Shown piece by piece: positions 1 to 8,664 of a DNA stretch of 12,463 bases. The position numbers and the translations under genes are program-made. This DNA comes from Inquilinus sp. (GTDB lineage Bacteria > Pseudomonadota > Alphaproteobacteria > DSM-16000 > Inquilinaceae): positions 1-12,463 of the forward strand of contig JABDIP010000161.1 in the NCBI GenBank assembly GCA_013003675.1, given 5' to 3'. The notes under the pieces were generated by a model. The model was not told the origin of the DNA, made no database searches, and saw only the letters and a program-made list of their open reading frames with translations. The stretch's first letter is position 1. Each line of letters opens with the position of its first letter.

Positions 1-1213
<1,213 letters not shown>

Positions 1214-1344
1214 CTATCCTTCCCCCATCTTGCGGGTCGACCGTGCCGGCCGTCATATTGCGGTGCAACAGGAAGCCACCCTGACGGAGAAGCGTGCGGT
1301 CGGTCAATCAATCTTGTAAGTAAAAGAGCTATTCTGTAATGTTA

Positions 1345-1374
1345 CTGACAGATGGTTCAGTGTATTTGTAAAGT
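1345..1374 (+). promoter_or_regulatory. Candidate sigma-70-type promoter for the ScfR regulator gene
   Basis: CTGACA at 1345-1350 matches the -35 consensus TTGACA in 5 of 6 positions. After an 18-base spacer comes TAAAGT at 1369-1374, matching TATAAT in 4 of 6. Transcription would begin around 1381, leaving a leader of about 27 bases that includes the ribosome binding site at 1397-1402. The -10 element overlaps the TTTGTAAA operator candidate, which would suit autorepression. Alphaproteobacterial promoters match this consensus loosely, so the call is tentative. Confidence 0.3.
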
Positions 1375-1376
1375 CT
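1365..1376. promoter_or_regulatory. Candidate ScfR/RamB-family operator
   Basis: The stretch TTTGTAAAGTCT resembles, on its reverse strand, the published RamB site of Corynebacterium (core ACTTTGCAAA) and the TTTGCAAA palindrome described for PccR of Rhodobacter sphaeroides. The core differs from TTTGCAAA by one base. A weaker copy, CTTGTAAG, lies at 1313-1320, centred 52 bases away, about five helical turns. Consensus motifs are quoted from memory of the family literature; binding by the adjacent regulator is inference. Confidence 0.35.
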
Positions 1377-1407
1377 GTTGTGAGAACGCTCGCACCGGGG
1401 AGACGGC

Positions 1408-2850
1408 ATGCCGAAGGGCAAGAAGGCCATGCTCGGCCACAAGATCCGCCGGCTGCGGCGGCAGCAGGACCTGACCCAGGCGGAGACCGCCGAGCGGCTG
1501 GGCATCTCGCCCAGCTATCTGAACCTGCTGGAAAACAACCAGCGGCAGGTCACCGTCGATCTGCTGTTGCGCATCGGCCAGGCCTTCGACGTCGATCTGC
1601 AGAGCTTCGCCGAGGACGAGGGGGCGCGGCTGGTCGGCGGGCTGGCCGAGGTCTTCGGCGACCCCCTCTTCGCCGAATCGGACGTGAAGCGCCAGGACAT
1701 CGCCGATCTCGCCAACGCCATTCCCTCCGCCGCCCAGGCGGTGATCGGACTCTACAAGGCCTATCGCGAGACCCGCGACAGCCTGCAACTGCTCGGTGAG
1801 CCGGCGGCCGAGCGCGGCGACGGGCCGCCCGCGTCGGGCGCGCCGGGTTCCGCCCTCGACGAGGTGCGCGACTTCTTCCATGCCCAGGGCAACTACTTCC
1901 CGGCGCTGGAGGACGTCGCCGCCGAGATCTGGCAGCGCGGCGAACTCGAGCAGGGCGCCCTGCAGCAGGGTCTGGCCGACTATCTCGACAACGAGTTGAC
2001 CGTGCGGGTGAAGGTGATGCCGGTCGAGGTGATGGGCGCGATCCGCCGCCGCTACGACCGGCATGGCCGCCGGGTGCTGCTGTCGGAGATGCTGACGCCG
2101 GCGACCCGGCTGTTCCAACTTGCGGTGCAGGTCGGCCTGATCCAGTACCGCAGCCTGCTCGACCGTCTGGTCGCGGAGGCCGGATTCACCAGCGAGGCGG
2201 CGGCGCTGCTCGGCCGGGTCGGCCTCGCCAACTATCTGGCCGGGGCGATCCTGATGCCCTATGAGCCGTTCTACCGGGCGGCGACGGCGTTGCGCTACGA
2301 CATCGAGATCCTGATGCACCGCTTCGAGGCCAGCTTCGAGCAGGTCTGCCACCGGCTGACGACGCTGCAACGGCCCGGCTCGAAAGGCGTGCCGTTCTTT
2401 ATGATCCGGGTCGACCACGCCGGCAACATCTCCAAGCGCTACAGCGCCAGCCGGCTGCATTTCGCCCGCTTCGGCGGCGCCTGTCCGCGCTGGAACGTGC
2501 ACGACGCCTTCGCCGCCCCGGGGCAGATCCTGCGCCAGGTATCGGAGATGCCGGATGGCGAGCGCTACTTCAGCATCGCCCGGACCGTCGCCAAGGAGGG
2601 CGGCGGTTTCCGCGACCCGGGCCAGACCTTCTCGGTGGCGCTTGGCTGCGAGATCGCCTATGCGGCGCAACTGGTCTATGCCGACGGCATCGAGTTGGAG
2701 CAGAGCGACATCGCGGTGCCGATCGGCCTGCATTGCCGGCTATGTGAGCGCGCCGAATGCAGCCAGCGTGCCTTCCCGCCGATGCAGCACCGGCTGGTCG
2801 TCGACGAGAATGTGCGTGGGGCGACCGCCTACGGGTTCGATGCGGGGTAG
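1408..2850 (+). CDS. XRE-family ScfR (RamB/PccR-type) short-chain fatty acyl transcriptional regulator
   Basis: This 480-residue protein has the ScfR layout. An XRE helix-turn-helix spans about residues 9-65, with LTQAETAERLGISPSYLNLL as its recognition region. An ImmA/IrrE-like middle domain covers about 190-320 and includes LANYLAGAILMPYEPFYRAA and the RYDIEIL/SFEQVCHRLTTLQ block. A C-terminal ScfR domain follows, with GVPFFMIRVDHAGNISKR, GGACPRWNVHDAF and the cysteine motif HCRLCERAEC (Cys443, Cys446, Cys451). The HEXXH zinc-protease motif of active ImmA is absent, as expected when the domain acts as a ligand sensor. Characterised relatives (RamB, PccR) control the glyoxylate shunt, acetate or propionyl-CoA genes. 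Divergence from aceA makes that operon the likely target; activator or repressor role cannot be read from sequence. The ATG at 1408 has GGGGAG six bases upstream, favouring it over Met8. The gene ends 10 bases from the convergent DUF4139 gene. Confidence 0.92.
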   Translation: MPKGKKAMLGHKIRRLRRQQDLTQAETAERLGISPSYLNLLENNQRQVTVDLLLRIGQAFDVDLQSFAEDEGARLVGGLAEVFGDPLFAESDVKRQDIADLANAIPSAAQAVIGLYKAYRETRDSLQLLGEPAAERGDGPPASGAPGSALDEVRDFFHAQGNYFPALEDVAAEIWQRGELEQGALQQGLADYLDNELTVRVKVMPVEVMGAIRRRYDRHGRRVLLSEMLTPATRLFQLAVQVGLIQYRSLLDRLVAEAGFTSEAAALLGRVGLANYLAGAILMPYEPFYRAATALRYDIEILMHRFEASFEQVCHRLTTLQRPGSKGVPFFMIRVDHAGNISKRYSASRLHFARFGGACPRWNVHDAFAAPGQILRQVSEMPDGERYFSIARTVAKEGGGFRDPGQTFSVALGCEIAYAAQLVYADGIELEQSDIAVPIGLHCRLCERAECSQRAFPPMQHRLVVDENVRGATAYGFDAG

Positions 2851-2860
2851 GTTCGCCCCC

Positions 2861-4915
2861 TTACACGTTCAGCCCGCGAACATAGTCGAGCACCGCCTGG
2901 CGGGCGCGGGTGGCGACCTCGCGAGTGGTGGCGATCTCCGCCCGCAGACCGTCGATCTGGTCCTCCTGGTCTTCCATCTTGACGAGGTAGCGGCGGTGCA
3001 GATCGCTGCCCTGCGGCACCGAGGCGAGGTTCTGGCGCAGCCGGTCCTGGTCGACCACCACCGTCGCCAACTGCTCCTCCAACCGCTTCAATTCGTCGTT
3101 GCGCTCCCGGTTCTCGGCCTGCAGCGACCGCAGGCGACTGATCGCCTGGCGCACCGCAGGCGAAATCTCGCGCGCGGCGGCGTAGTAGGCGATCTCGTCG
3201 AGCGACAACTCCGACATCTGCAGCCGCTGATGCAGCGGCATCTCCAGGGTCACGGTCAACACCGAGGTGGCGCCGGCGGCGACAGCCTGGCGAAGACGGT
3301 AGTGGGACTCCGTCGCCTCCACGGTGCGGTCGCCGTTGCGACCGGTGGCCGGGGCCGTCAGCCGCCAGCCGCCGCGGCGCGGATGCTCGATGACGACGAG
3401 CCGCGGCTCGCGCGCGGCCCCGGCGATCGTGTAGGTCGTCGATTGGCGTTGGGTGATCGTCAGATCGAGCATGCCGTCGATGATCTTGCCGCCGCTGACG
3501 GTCTGGTCCTCTTCGATGTCGCGGTCGATCCGCACCTTCTGGTCGACGGCATAGCTGAGCAGCCGCGACTCGCCGGCGGGCAGCGGTGCCAGCCGGGCGT
3601 CGCCGACGAAGGTGACGGCGCCCTCCGCCGACCGCTCATACAGCGTCAGAACGCCGGGCGGCAGACCGGTCGGGCTGTTGTTGCGCAACAGCACCGAGGC
3701 CAGCGGATGCACTGGGTCGGTCTGCGGCTGGTACAGCGACACCTGTTCGGCCGGCAGCCGACGGGCGATCACCGGCAGCAGCACCGAATCGCCGTTGGCG
3801 ACGCTGACCGGGCCGGCGATCTCGAACACCACCTGGGTCGTCGATTCCTGGCTCGCGGCGGCCTGGATACGGGCCGGCGCCGGCGCGGCGTCGAAGACCG
3901 CCCTGCTGCGCGCCATCGGCATTTCCAGATCTTCCTGCAGACGACCAAGGTCCCCCATCCCGTCGCCCGCCATCGACATCGCCACCGCACCGTCATCGAC
4001 CGGCGGCAGGATGCGGCCGAAGACCTCGACCGGTACCCAGGGGCGGTCGACGTAGTAGGCCTCATAGAGCGCCTGACGGAAGGTGACCGGGTTGCCGGAC
4101 ACGATGGTCAAGTGGATCCCGTTCCAATCCTCGCCGCTCAAATTCTCCAGGATCGCCCAGCCCTGCAGGTCGGCGGCGTCGGCGCCGTCGGCGTCGTCCA
4201 GGGTCAGCCGGTAGGACGCCTTCCACAGCGGCGCCTCGACAACATAGGCAACCCGTATCGGACGGCTGTCGGTGCCGTCGACCCGCACCTCCAGCCGCCG
4301 GCGATCGGGTGCGTTGTGCCGCGCTAACGCCGCCAGCGCCGTATCGACCTGTGCCTGGAGGGCGGCATCGGTGAATTGCAGCGTGTCGATCTCCTCGAGG
4401 ACCGCCTGCCGCAGCCCGTCCGCGGTCATCAGCCCGAGGCGATGGCGGGCGACCGCGCCGCCGCCGTCGGGCCGGACACCCCATTCCTCGGTGACCGCGA
4501 CGATGCGGCCGGTGACGGCGCTGGCGCCGGCGATCCGTACCTCCGCGCCGCGCAGGGCGTTCAGCAACTCGGCGGTACTTGTCAGCGCCTCGGGGCCGAA
4601 GGGCAGGTCGCGGAACAGCTCGGCCATCGGTTCGCGGCCGGGCAGGCTGATCTCACCGATGGTGCCGCGGTCGTCGAACACGACGATGCTCTTCAGCACA
4701 TCGTCGACCTGATCGAGACGGACATCGAGGGCAAGGGCGGCGTCACCGTCGACCGTTGCCTCGTACTCGAAATAGCCGACGCCGCCGGTCGACAGCAGAA
4801 CCCGTTTCAGCGTCATGGCGTCGGTCGCCTGCGCCTGGGCGCCCGGCACCGGCGCGGCGAGCACCAGCAACAAGGCGAACAGCATAGTCGTCGGTTTCCC
4901 CCATCCGCCGGCCAT
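2861..4915 (-). CDS. Exported DUF4139-domain protein with C-terminal coiled coil
   Basis: From the ATG at 4915 the product has 684 residues. This start is preceded by GGAGG at ideal spacing; an upstream in-frame start at 4972 would place 19 unlikely residues before it. The N-terminus is a signal peptide, with positive GKPTT, the hydrophobic stretch MLFALLLVLAAPVPG and a likely cleavage after AQA, so the protein is probably periplasmic or outer-membrane associated. After a beta-rich N-terminal part (KRVLLSTGGVGYFEYEA onward), a DUF4139-type region begins near APLWKASYRL (about 228-237) and includes GWAILENLSGEDWNGIHLTI. Residues about 590-640 (LQAENRERNDELKRLEEQL and onward) and 640-680 form heptad-rich coiled-coil helices, ending without a membrane anchor. 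DUF4139 proteins include the mucoidy inhibitor A family, whose biochemical role is unknown. The gene lies 105 bases behind bcp on the same strand and could be co-transcribed. No enzymatic motif is evident. Confidence 0.83.
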   Translation of the reverse strand: MAGGWGKPTTMLFALLLVLAAPVPGAQAQATDAMTLKRVLLSTGGVGYFEYEATVDGDAALALDVRLDQVDDVLKSIVVFDDRGTIGEISLPGREPMAELFRDLPFGPEALTSTAELLNALRGAEVRIAGASAVTGRIVAVTEEWGVRPDGGGAVARHRLGLMTADGLRQAVLEEIDTLQFTDAALQAQVDTALAALARHNAPDRRRLEVRVDGTDSRPIRVAYVVEAPLWKASYRLTLDDADGADAADLQGWAILENLSGEDWNGIHLTIVSGNPVTFRQALYEAYYVDRPWVPVEVFGRILPPVDDGAVAMSMAGDGMGDLGRLQEDLEMPMARSRAVFDAAPAPARIQAAASQESTTQVVFEIAGPVSVANGDSVLLPVIARRLPAEQVSLYQPQTDPVHPLASVLLRNNSPTGLPPGVLTLYERSAEGAVTFVGDARLAPLPAGESRLLSYAVDQKVRIDRDIEEDQTVSGGKIIDGMLDLTITQRQSTTYTIAGAAREPRLVVIEHPRRGGWRLTAPATGRNGDRTVEATESHYRLRQAVAAGATSVLTVTLEMPLHQRLQMSELSLDEIAYYAAAREISPAVRQAISRLRSLQAENRERNDELKRLEEQLATVVVDQDRLRQNLASVPQGSDLHRRYLVKMEDQEDQIDGLRAEIATTREVATRARQAVLDYVRGLNV

Positions 4916-4941
4916 GTCGAATTCCTCCAGATCGCGGGATG

Positions 4942-4963
4942 CCCGGGCCGGATGCGGCCCAGG
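4942..4963 (-). other. GC-rich stem-loop in the bcp to DUF4139 gap
   Basis: On the minus strand CCTGGGCC and GGCCCGGG pair as an 8-base-pair stem (one G-T wobble) around the loop GCATCC, about 27 bases before the DUF4139 start. No T-run follows, so it is not a standard intrinsic terminator. It could modulate read-through, stabilise mRNA, or be chance in GC-rich DNA. The rest of the 105-base gap shows nothing else recognisable. Confidence 0.3.
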
Positions 4964-5020
4964 GCTGGTCAATGCCTCGCGGTCAGGATCGGCGGCGGAT
5001 TTGGTGAAATTGCGGCGCTA

Positions 5021-5485
5021 TCAAGCGGATTGCGCCGCTTTCAGCACTTCCTCGACATGGCCGGGCACCTTCACCCGGCGCCATAGCGCCGCCACCTTGC
5101 CCTGTTCATCGATCAGAAAGGTCGACCGGTCGATCCCCATATACTTCCGGCCATACATCGACTTCTCGATCCAGCTGCCATAGGCCTCGACGGTGCCGCC
5201 GGCCTCGTCGGAGGCGAGAGTGAAGGTCAGACCGTACTTGTCGGCGAACTTGTCGAGCTTCTTCACCGGGTCCTTGGAGATGCCGATGATCGCCGCGTTG
5301 GCGTCGGTGAAATCGGGCAGTGCCGCGTTGAATCCGCAGCTTTCCTTGGTGCAGCCAGGGGTGTCCGCCTTCGGGTAGAAGAAGACGATCACCTTGCGGC
5401 CGCGCAGCCCGGATAGCGAGACCTCGCCACCGCCGGCCTTGGGCAAAGTGAAATCTGGGGCGGACTTGCCAACCTCGACACTCAT
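5021..5485 (-). CDS. bcp: Thioredoxin-dependent peroxiredoxin, BCP/PrxQ family
   Basis: This 154-residue cytoplasmic peroxiredoxin reduces hydrogen peroxide and organic hydroperoxides using thioredoxin as electron donor. It has the typical opening VGKSAPDFTLP, the core VIVFFYPKADTPGCTKESC with peroxidatic Cys45 and resolving Cys50 in the BCP CxxxxC spacing, then GISKDPVKKLDKFADKYGL and KYMGIDRSTFLIDEQGKV. Length matches the family. A TTG three codons upstream was considered as the start, but the AAAGGG ribosome binding site abuts it directly and sits nine bases before the ATG at 5485, so the ATG is preferred. The gene follows glnE by 99 bases on the same strand, so co-transcription is possible. 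No clear promoter or terminator is visible in the gap. Confidence 0.96.
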   Translation of the reverse strand: MSVEVGKSAPDFTLPKAGGGEVSLSGLRGRKVIVFFYPKADTPGCTKESCGFNAALPDFTDANAAIIGISKDPVKKLDKFADKYGLTFTLASDEAGGTVEAYGSWIEKSMYGRKYMGIDRSTFLIDEQGKVAALWRRVKVPGHVEEVLKAAQSA

Positions 5486-5584
5486 CGCTTGCAACCCTTT
5501 CGACTTGTTTCTTCTGAGAATGTGCGTCGCCGGGGGTGGCGCTCAGCGGATGTGGATAGGTCGGCCGGCGTTGGTGGCAATATC

Positions 5585-8554
5585 TTAGTCCGCCGCCGGC
5601 AGCGCTTCGGCCGGCCCTTCGACGATCGCCTGGAAATGCCGGTAGCTGGCGGCGGCGGCATCCCGCAGCCGCTCTTCCAGCGCGGCCGGATCGAGCGGCG
5701 GGTCGGCATCGGGAAAGGCCGCGCGGGCAAGGCCGAGGCGGAGCGCCTCCGAACTGTCGGCGTAGCGGAACGACCCGTCGACGGCGAGGCGCAGGAACGC
5801 CTGTACGCGCTGCCAGAGGCTGAGGGCGGCTACCAACTCCTCGGCCGCGGCGGCGTCGAGCACGCCGGCCGACGCCAGCGCACGTAGCGCCGTCGCGGTG
5901 TTCGGCGACAGCGCCCCGGGGTGCTCTCGCGCATGCAGGAGTTGCAGGTACTGGGCGATGAATTCGATGTCGACCAGACCGCCGCGCACATGTTTGACCG
6001 TCCAGATATCGTCGGTGCCGTGCTGCTTGTCGATGCGGCCGCGCATATCCGCCACGTCGCGCAGCAGTTTTGCGGGGTCGCGCGAGTGGCACAGCGCTTC
6101 GCGGATCGCGGCCTCCACCGCGGTGGTCAGCCGCCCGCTGCCGCAGATCACCCGGCCCCGCGTCAGCGCCATATGCTCCCAGGTCCAGGCGCCCTCCTGT
6201 TGGTACTTCACGAAGGAATCGAGGCTGGTGGCCAGCGGCCCGGCGCGGCCGGACGGGCGTAGCCGCATGTCGACCTCGTAGAGCGAGCCTTCGGCGGTCG
6301 GCGCGGTGATCGCACTCACGATCCGCTGGATCAGCCTCGCGTAGTAGGTCGAAGCAGCCAGCGGCTTGTCGCCGTCCGATTGGGCGCCGTCGGGTGGCGC
6401 CTCATAGATCATGATCAGGTCGAGATCGGAGCGGATCGACAGCTCACCGCCGCCCAGCTTGCCCATTGCGACCATCGCCAGGGCGCCATCGCCGAAACCG
6501 CCGTGGCGGCGCGCGAATTCCGCCTGGACACGGGGACCCAGTGCGCACAGCGCCGCGTCCGCCACGTCGGTCAGGAACCTGCCGAAGTCTTGCGCCCGCT
6601 CCATGCCGCGCAGCATCTGGACCCCGACCCGGAACCGGTTGTCGTTGGTGAAACGGCGCAGGGCGTTGAGGGTCTCCTCGTAGTCCGGCGCCGCTGCCAT
6701 CATCACGTCCAACTCGGCGGTCAGGGCGGCCACATCGGGCAGTTCTTCGAGAAAGCCCGGCATCAGAACGCTGTCGAACTGCGCCGGATTGCGCGCGAGG
6801 TGGTCGGCGAGCCGCGCCGAGGTGCCGAGGATCTCGGCCATCAGACGCAACAGGTGCGGATTGGAATAGAACAAGGCGAAAAGCTGAATGCCTGCGGGTA
6901 GCCGGGCAAGGAATTCGTCGAACCGGGCCAGCGTGCCGTCCGGGTTCGGCGTCTTCGCCAACGCGTCGAGGATGGTTGGCGCCAACTCGTGCAGCATGCC
7001 GCGGGTGCGTTCGCTTCGGGTCGCCCGGTAGCGGCCGTGGAGCCAGCCTCGCACGGTATCGACCACAGCCTCGGGATTGCCGAATCCCATGGCACCGATC
7101 GCCGTCAGCGTATCCTCGTCCAGATCCGCGCCGACGAAGACCAGCGATGCCTGGCCGGGCGCGACCGGTGCCCCCTCGAACAGCTTGTCGTATTGGGCGC
7201 CGACGCGCTGCAGGGTTCCCTGAATCCGTTGGCGGAACGCCAGCGGATCGCCGAAGCCGAGGAACGCCGCCAGCCCGTCCACCCCGGCTTCGTCCTCGGG
7301 CAGGGTGTGGGTTTGCTGGTCCTCGATCATCTGCAGTCGATGCTCGACGCGGCGAAGGAAGCGGTAATCGTCGGCAAGCGCGGTCGCGGTATCCGCCTCC
7401 GTGCGACCGGTTTGTGCCAAGACCGTCAGCGCGTCGACGGTCTGCGCTGTCCGATAGAGCGGATCGCGGCCGCCAAAAAGCAGCTGCTGGGCCTGAACGA
7501 AGAACTCGATCTCCCGAATGCCGCCGCGCCCGAGCTTGATGTTGTGGCCGGCGACGCGGATCTTTTCGTGCCCTCGGGCGTCATGTATTCGCCGCTTTAC
7601 GCTGTGAATGTCCTGTACCGCCGCGAAATCGAGCAAACGGCGCCAGACGAAGGGGGAGATGGCGTGCAGGAACTCATGGCCAGCGGCGATGTCGCCGGCG
7701 ACCGGCCGGGCGCGGATCATCGCCGCCCGCTCCCAGTTCAACGCCATGCTGCCGTAGTAGCCCTCGGCCCCGGTGACCGACACCGCCAGCGGTGTGGCGC
7801 CCGGGTCCGGCCGCAGCCGAAGATCGGTCCGGAAAACATAGCCGTCGGCGGTCCGCTCTTCCATAATGCGCACCAGATCGCGGGCAATCCGCACAAAGGT
7901 CCGGGCCATCTCGTGCCCGCCGGTCATACGCACGCGGGCGTCGTCGTACAGGATGATCAGGTCGATATCGCTGGAGAAGTTGAGCTCGCCGGCCCCAAGC
8001 TTGCCCATGGCCAGGACGATCAGACCCGATTCGACCTCCGGTTTTGCCTCGTCGGCGAGTTCGATGGCGCCGCGCGCGGCGGTCTGTCGCAACAGATGGC
8101 GTATGGCGAGCCTGAGCGCTGTCTCGGCCGTCCAACTCAGCGCCCCGGTGACCAGTTCGAACGACCACAGACCGGCGATATCGGCCAGGGCGATCAGCAA
8201 GGCCGCCCGGTCCTTCAAGCGGCGCAGCCCGGTCATCAGCCGCTTCTGGTCATTCTCGGCCGCGAGGGCCTGCTCGGTGTCGTCCAGCAAGGCCATGAGC
8301 GTGGCATCCGGACCATCCTCGATCAGCCGGAGCAGGAAGGCCGGATCGCGCAGCATGCATTCGGTCAGGAACGGGCTGTTGCCCAGGACCGCCTGCAGCA
8401 GCGCATGGCCGTTGCGGTTCGCCGCCAGTCGTTCGACGAGGGCCGGCAGTTCTGGATCGCCCGCCTGCGCCGCGCGCTCGCGCAGCCGCTCCAGCCCCAG
8501 CGCCGCACGGTCGGGATCGGCTGGCTGCGGCCAGTTTTCGACGCTCAAGAACAA
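5585..8554 (-). CDS. glnE: Bifunctional glutamine synthetase adenylyltransferase/adenylyl-removing enzyme
   Basis: GlnE adds AMP to, or removes it from, glutamine synthetase in response to glutamine and PII status, switching GS off or on. Both nucleotidyltransferase cores are visible. The N-terminal adenylyl-removing domain carries AMGKLGAGELNFSSDIDLII; the C-terminal adenylyltransferase domain carries VAMGKLGGGELSIRSDLDLI about 510 residues later. Each has the metal-binding DxD pair. Other landmarks are GRGGIREIEFFVQ, HRLQMIEDQQTHTLPE, NDNRFRVGVQMLRGMERAQDFG and the RGGLVDIEFIAQYLQLLHA block. From this start the protein is 989 residues, normal for alphaproteobacteria. No ATG occurs before the conserved NSPFLTECM region, so initiation must be non-ATG. 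The TTG at 8554 has AGG nine bases upstream and sits just before the family-like FLSVENWPQPADP; a TTG at 8611 (1008 residues) is the alternative. It is divergent from the AsmA-like gene and followed by bcp. Confidence 0.95.
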   Translation of the reverse strand: MFLSVENWPQPADPDRAALGLERLRERAAQAGDPELPALVERLAANRNGHALLQAVLGNSPFLTECMLRDPAFLLRLIEDGPDATLMALLDDTEQALAAENDQKRLMTGLRRLKDRAALLIALADIAGLWSFELVTGALSWTAETALRLAIRHLLRQTAARGAIELADEAKPEVESGLIVLAMGKLGAGELNFSSDIDLIILYDDARVRMTGGHEMARTFVRIARDLVRIMEERTADGYVFRTDLRLRPDPGATPLAVSVTGAEGYYGSMALNWERAAMIRARPVAGDIAAGHEFLHAISPFVWRRLLDFAAVQDIHSVKRRIHDARGHEKIRVAGHNIKLGRGGIREIEFFVQAQQLLFGGRDPLYRTAQTVDALTVLAQTGRTEADTATALADDYRFLRRVEHRLQMIEDQQTHTLPEDEAGVDGLAAFLGFGDPLAFRQRIQGTLQRVGAQYDKLFEGAPVAPGQASLVFVGADLDEDTLTAIGAMGFGNPEAVVDTVRGWLHGRYRATRSERTRGMLHELAPTILDALAKTPNPDGTLARFDEFLARLPAGIQLFALFYSNPHLLRLMAEILGTSARLADHLARNPAQFDSVLMPGFLEELPDVAALTAELDVMMAAAPDYEETLNALRRFTNDNRFRVGVQMLRGMERAQDFGRFLTDVADAALCALGPRVQAEFARRHGGFGDGALAMVAMGKLGGGELSIRSDLDLIMIYEAPPDGAQSDGDKPLAASTYYARLIQRIVSAITAPTAEGSLYEVDMRLRPSGRAGPLATSLDSFVKYQQEGAWTWEHMALTRGRVICGSGRLTTAVEAAIREALCHSRDPAKLLRDVADMRGRIDKQHGTDDIWTVKHVRGGLVDIEFIAQYLQLLHAREHPGALSPNTATALRALASAGVLDAAAAEELVAALSLWQRVQAFLRLAVDGSFRYADSSEALRLGLARAAFPDADPPLDPAALEERLRDAAAASYRHFQAIVEGPAEALPAAD

Positions 8555-8664
8555 CGGTTTGGGCCTGCCTGCCTGGTGCCGGAAAAGGACTCGACGACCA
8601 GGGTCGGCCAAGGCCGAGACCGGGTCAAGCCGCCGCCGCGCCGCCGGCGGAGCCGGCTGACCCG

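Larger units (their letters stand above)
1214..1407. promoter_or_regulatory. Divergent aceA / scfR regulatory region
   Basis: This 194-base gap separates two outward-facing starts and its central part (about 1300-1385) is clearly AT-richer than the flanking genes. It holds several short dyad-like elements: TTGCGGTGCAA (1258-1268), CTTGTAAG (1313-1320), GTAATGTTAC (1336-1345), TTTGTAAA (1365-1372) and TGTGA-N6-TCGCA (1379-1394). Ribosome binding sites are evident at both ends: GGGGAG at 1397-1402 for the regulator and GGGGGAAGGA read on the minus strand for aceA. I found no convincing minus-strand -35/-10 pair for aceA. That the region holds both promoters is inferred from gene orientation. 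Confidence 0.75.

Noticed and set aside
1357..2733. A 458-codon open frame on the minus strand opposite the ScfR regulator
   Set aside because: It is antisense to a gene with clear ScfR domains and its product is a compositionally biased sequence typical of shadow frames.
1408..2850. The regulator as the HTH-metalloprotease part of a phage or toxin-antitoxin system
   Set aside because: The ImmA/IrrE-like domain lacks HEXXH, the C-terminal ScfR domain is present, and the neighbour is aceA rather than phage or toxin genes.
2555..4327. A 590-codon plus-strand frame running from the end of the regulator into the DUF4139 gene
   Set aside because: It overlaps two supported genes in other frames and its product has only biased composition. 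The DUF4139 gene has a signal peptide, a ribosome binding site and a domain match.
8638..8662. CG-rich palindrome GCCGCCGGCGG just upstream of the AsmA-like start
   Set aside because: Short GCC/GGC palindromes arise constantly by chance in such GC-rich DNA, and no T-run or repeat copy supports a function.
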